Shown here in pieces: positions 60,181 through 64,000 of a stretch of 64,000 bases of DNA. A model generated the notes under the pieces. That model did no database searches and was not told the origin of the DNA. It saw nothing but the letters and a program-made list of their open reading frames with translations. Position numbers and translations under genes: made by a program. Position 1 is the first letter of the stretch; each line of letters starts with the position of its first letter. Source of the stretch: Epinephelus fuscoguttatus (lineage: Eukaryota; Chordata; Actinopteri; Perciformes; Serranidae); NCBI RefSeq assembly GCF_011397635.1, contig NC_064767.1:21440537-21504536 (forward strand), read 5' to 3'.

Positions 60181-63002
60181 AGCATAATTATAAGGCTACG
60201 AAAACCAAACAAATTTTATTTTATAGCGATTATACACTTATATAAACATATTAATGGGTAGAATATTCAGATTCAGATTTGACAATAAACCATGCCAAAT
60301 ATGACACACTGGCCCTTTAAGTGAGTCCTATTTGTTGATTTGCAAAGCAACAGTTCACAATAAATGTATTAGATAATAGTTTAATTTCAGCTGTAGTCGG
60401 CACTGTGTTAGATAGCAAACTGCATGCATTGAAAGAAGGCGATTGATAAATTGCATTGAAAGTCTTATTAGATATATTAATTGAAAGTATATTCATGGAT
60501 TGTACCGAGAGGCTTAAGAGGCACATGCCTACATACTTAAGTTGCTGCATTGTTTTTCAGCCTTGCCTCCAAATGAGTTTATCATCAAATGCATAAGGAA
60601 CACACTCATTAATACAGTTGGTTCAGTTTTATCCTAATGCTTGAAAGCCAGTGCCAGACACCGTCACACATAAGCTCTTTCTCTCACTCTCGCAAGGCGC
60701 CCCATAGGCGATGCGCTGTATAGTGTTTATGCAAGGTTTAAGGGGTTTTATAGTTGTCATTGGAAAATGTGCCAATATGAGTAACCAAAAGGGGCCCCTT
60801 TTTCACAGCTTCTTGGGGGGCTCCAAATGTTTGCCTGATTTGCTTTTCTTGATGGTGCACCTCTGTTAACCACACCTAGGTTGCCATGCCCAGATGTTGT
60901 ATGAAGCAAGAGCTGAAAAAATGTTGCTGATGGACGTTGTCACTGGACACAGGCTTTGCACTGCTGAGCATGTCTCGACCTTTCTCTGATCCTACCAGGA
61001 CTTAAAAATAAAAAAATGAGTATGTAAAAATTAAAATAGGACACAGATGCCAAGTTTAACATTAACACAGTGATTTTCTGCATGTGGTTTGTAGCATCCT
61101 AATTAGCTGCTTTGTAGGATGGATAATACCTATTGGGCTCCTCTAGATACCACCCTCTACCTTGTGAAAACTACAGTATGTGTGCTTGACGTAAAACTGG
61201 TGTAACTAAAGAGCACACATTTCTATATTTTCTCATTGCTTTGGCTCATCAGAATTTTAATGAGCAAAACTCTCTCTGTAATGGAATAATGGAGAGAGGA
61301 CAAAAGGGAATTCATGTCTCTGACAAAAGCTATTATGAGTCACTAAACAGGACATAGAGACGGCAGAAGGTTAAAAATCTGGGAAGACAAACATGAGGAG
61401 CAGGCACAGAAAGGGGATTTTAGCGAACATCTGTGAATGGCTCGAATATGTTTTCATCAAAACAAACTGGCACAGCTGTCTATAGTCAGAGGGCCTCTAG
61501 TTATAACTTTCTGTTTTTACTCATTTGAAAATCAAAACATATTTTCTTGCAACAGTGGGAAACATGCACCATCCTTCATATTAGTTCTGCCATATGACTC
61601 CTCTCAGCCCTTTATCCACTCTTTCCTTAATCTCATGATCAAACCTCTACGGTAAGGAAGACGAAGAATTATTTCTCCAACATCTGCCTTATCTCCTTTG
61701 TTTCAAATCCCCTCAGTGAGTGTGCGCACACACAAGGTGTGAATTGTGATGGATTCAGTTTTTGGTTTTGCAGCTGCCTCAGTACCCGATCCATCTCCAG
61801 CTCACTGCTGAATGCAGATTTATGAGAGTTTCTCCTGCCAAGTTTCACACTGTAACACCGCAGTACAGCCAGTTGCCATCACGAGAGAGAATGAATTTAA
61901 TCTGCTTTGATTTGTTGATATCCATAATGATATTATTGGATATGAGCAGTCATTGTAGATTTTGGAGAGTGAAGTGGTAAAACAAAGAACATTAAAGGTT
62001 ATGTGTATGTTTTTACACATTACGGATTGCCCGACTGTTTGCTTTACTGCGCTATTTAAAGAAAGGGACCTGGAAACCTGCTGGGCTTGACTGCCAACAA
62101 CTGAGGGGAGTCGAAACTCATAAATTTGCTGTGAGCAGAACACCCACGGGTTTTATACAAATACATTAAGCTTTGGAACATCATCAGATACATACATTGA
62201 TCTCGAACAGTGATTCCAAACTGAGTTATTCAACAGAGGTTTTCTGTTTCTGACCTGTCCACACAGTTAGGTGAAGTAAAACTAATAACCTTTTTTTCTA
62301 GAGGGCATGTTTACCATATATTAATGAATGTTTGTTTTGAAGAGAGATGTTTGTTTTGTGCTGATCTCTCACCTCACAAATTAGTAATTAAGCGTTTTGT
62401 CTTTTTTCAGTTTTGCCACTCTTTAAATTTTCTGTGCTTCTATAAGCAAAACAAATTGAATTGAACAGTTTTGTATGGATTAAGTCAGTGCTTTTGTAAA
62501 AAAAAAAATAATAATAATGACCATTTTTATGACATTTTACTCTTTCAACTCTTTATTAATAATTAGCAAAGAAAAAGGGAGCATGAGACACAGTAGGATG
62601 AGATATGCTAATGATCTGTAGTCAGATATGAATAGAGATTGCTAATACAAATGGCATAGTAGCAAATTGAACTAAGACTAAGACAAGCCTATAAAGGAAT
62701 CCCTGAAAACACCACGCTGAAATGTAAATGACCTTTGAATGAGCTAAGCTTTCCATGCAAATTGACTTTGGACTCTGCTCAGTTTGATTTTAGGGTTTCA
62801 TGGCAAATTATTTGTGGCATTGGGTGAAATGATGACGAGACGACCAAGGAGTGCCGTGGAAATTGCCAAAAAATGCTGCTGGCATGAGCCAGGCACAGCA
62901 AAGTGAATTCTTGGCATGTTAGTGGAATCCTAAAAACAATGTCTGCCTGAGATCAGATATTACAGCCAAGCCCACCTGGCAGGTACTGAACAAAACCAAC
63001 GC

Positions 63003-63508
63003 CTAAAGGTCCAGTGTGCAGGATTTAGGGGGATATATTGGCAGAAATGGAATGTAATGTTTCCTTTGGTGTATAATCACCTGAAATGAAGAGTTGTTGT
63101 GTTTTAGTTAGTTAGTTTTAGTTTAGAATGAGCCATTTATATTGTCTACGGAACTCGCCACGTTGCACCGCGGTTGTTTCTCCAATGACCCATAACAGAC
63201 AAATCAAACACTGCCTCTAGAGAGAGCCATTAACATTTTTCATGTTAGCCACTGTAGTTAGAAGCCCCACCATGACAAGCTGTTGGAAAAACACTGAATT
63301 TTTAAATGTGAGACTGCTTTATTTAGTGTTGTTGCTGGTTTAAATCACTCTGTCTGTTTGTTTGTTCGGGGAAGAAAGAGACCTCTGGAGATGATTCAGC
63401 TCCTGGTAAAAACCTCCTAACTGTGTGGATTTTAACTTATCAGAGAAAAAAGGTGAGAACACATTAGGATGTGCTAGGCTAACACCCCTTCTCTGATATG
63501 CCTGACAG
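63003..63508. mobile_element. TTAA-MITE family copy, broken by a hAT insertion
   Basis: Starts CTAAAGGTCCAGTGTGCAGG and runs as GGGGGATATATTGGCAGAAATGG; same family as 30761-32169 and 38129-38502. It is cut at 63508 by the hAT end that follows, so its right terminus would lie beyond the window. Confidence 0.6.
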
Positions 63509-64000
63509 TAGGGATGCACCGAATATTCGGTAACCGAATATATTCGGCCGAATATTGCAAAAAAAACCCCACACATTCGGTATTTGGTGGAATAAGTTAA
63601 AAGCAAGGCTGAATAATAGCATTGCGGTTTTGATAACGCAATCAAACAGCTTGCCGTGACGGGTGGATTAAAATGTTGGCAGTGTGGCGATCCATCCGTC
63701 ACCGCACTCGCATTTGCGACTAAAAATAGCTTTGAGCAAGCAAAATAGGCTTAAATCATTCAGCACGCTGTGCGAGCAGCCTACAGATTTCAACCAGCAG
63801 CAGAAACGAAAGGCGAATCCCACTGATTGTGGGTTGAACGGGGGTCACAGACACAGACAGTAATGTATTCCTGTCAAATACGGCCGCCATCTGCTTACCG
63901 GCGCGGAGAAGTCGGCTCCAATAATATCCTCTTCTTGGCGTGTGGACTGCCCAGAAGTACCTGAACAGCCGAGCCAGCCGAACACAGGTATGTGATGTGT
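63509..64000. mobile_element. hAT element end, second copy (inverted, cut by window edge)
   Basis: TAGGGATGCACCGAATATTC at the left; the rest to 64000 is the reverse complement of 53042-52553, with scattered mismatches and a few indels. The 8 bases before it are CCTGACAG. Apparent reading frames are repeat sequence. Confidence 0.8.

Larger units (their letters stand above)
59158..60320 (+). mobile_element. TTAA-flanked 1.16-kb element carrying a small ORF
   Basis: The left end TTAAAGGGCCAGTGTGT (59158-59174) and the right end ACACACTGGCCCTTTAA (60304-60320) are exact 17-bp inverted repeats including TTAA. The element is a diverged relative of the AGGTCCAGTG elements at 30761, 38129 and 63003. 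It contains an open frame (59623-59895) and a (TA)n run. TTAA could be a target duplication (piggyBac-like) or part of the inverted repeat. Confidence 0.6.
50771..64000 (+). other. hpse2 intron 3 (open at window edge)
   Basis: At least 13.2 kb. I searched for the expected fourth exon (Hpa2 LDKL-type start, then an FALNALRR-like segment) and did not find it, so it should lie beyond 64000. The intron contains the hAT, TTAA-type and microsatellite features listed separately; the remaining parts (51000-52050, 55300-55700, 56100-56770, 57100-58390, 60320-63000) show nothing recognised. Confidence 0.65.

Noticed and set aside
60055..60261. Open frames with Ile/Tyr repeats on both strands
   Set aside because: Translation of the (TA)n microsatellite.

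Overview
This is vertebrate, almost certainly teleost (percomorph-type), genomic DNA. Genes have many short exons with GT-AG introns. The intergenic DNA carries CA/TG microsatellites and fish-type DNA transposons (a Tc1 copy, hAT and TTAA-flanked non-autonomous elements, L2/CR1-like LINE ends). No bacterial, plasmid or viral gene organisation is visible.

Four protein-coding genes could be rebuilt exon by exon. Splice phases match at every junction. (1) nkx2.3, minus strand, 575-2590: two exons, 343 aa NK2 homeobox factor. (2) got1, plus strand, 14869-22151: nine exons, 410 aa cytosolic aspartate aminotransferase. (3) cnnm1, minus strand, 25522-42928: ten exons, about 898 aa CNNM/ancient-conserved-domain membrane protein. 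(4) hpse2, plus strand, from 47117: the first three coding exons (201 codons) of heparanase-2; the rest lies beyond base 64000. The order and relative orientation are those of human 10q24.2 (NKX2-3, GOT1, CNNM1, HPSE2), so this is an old syntenic block. The four genes do not form one pathway.

Layout: 1-2800 nkx2.3; 2800-14600 intergenic, with a 57-bp minisatellite (6466-7372), an L2-like LINE tail and an inverted pair of a dispersed repeat (9.6-10.7 kb), and a BED-finger transposon relic (12.4-12.9 kb); 14.6-23.2 kb got1 with a CCAAT-rich promoter and a nested hAT MITE in intron 1; 23.2-25.5 kb convergent got1/cnnm1 spacer; 25.5-42.9 kb cnnm1, whose introns hold a Tc1-type MITE, a nested stack of three repeats and a nearly complete Tc1 element; 42.9-47.1 kb divergent cnnm1/hpse2 spacer; 47.1-64 kb start of hpse2, whose third intron is rich in hAT-type elements and contains a 1.16-kb TTAA-flanked element with its own small acidic ORF.

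The most interesting points are: that ORF-bearing TTAA element (59158-60320) and its three short relatives; the Tc1 copy with about 272-bp terminal inverted repeats running into its transposase gene; the UG and CA repeats directly upstream of two cnnm1 3' splice sites; and several insertions whose target-site duplications can be read directly. I found no convincing undescribed multi-gene system. Repeat family names rest on recognition from memory, not a database search.
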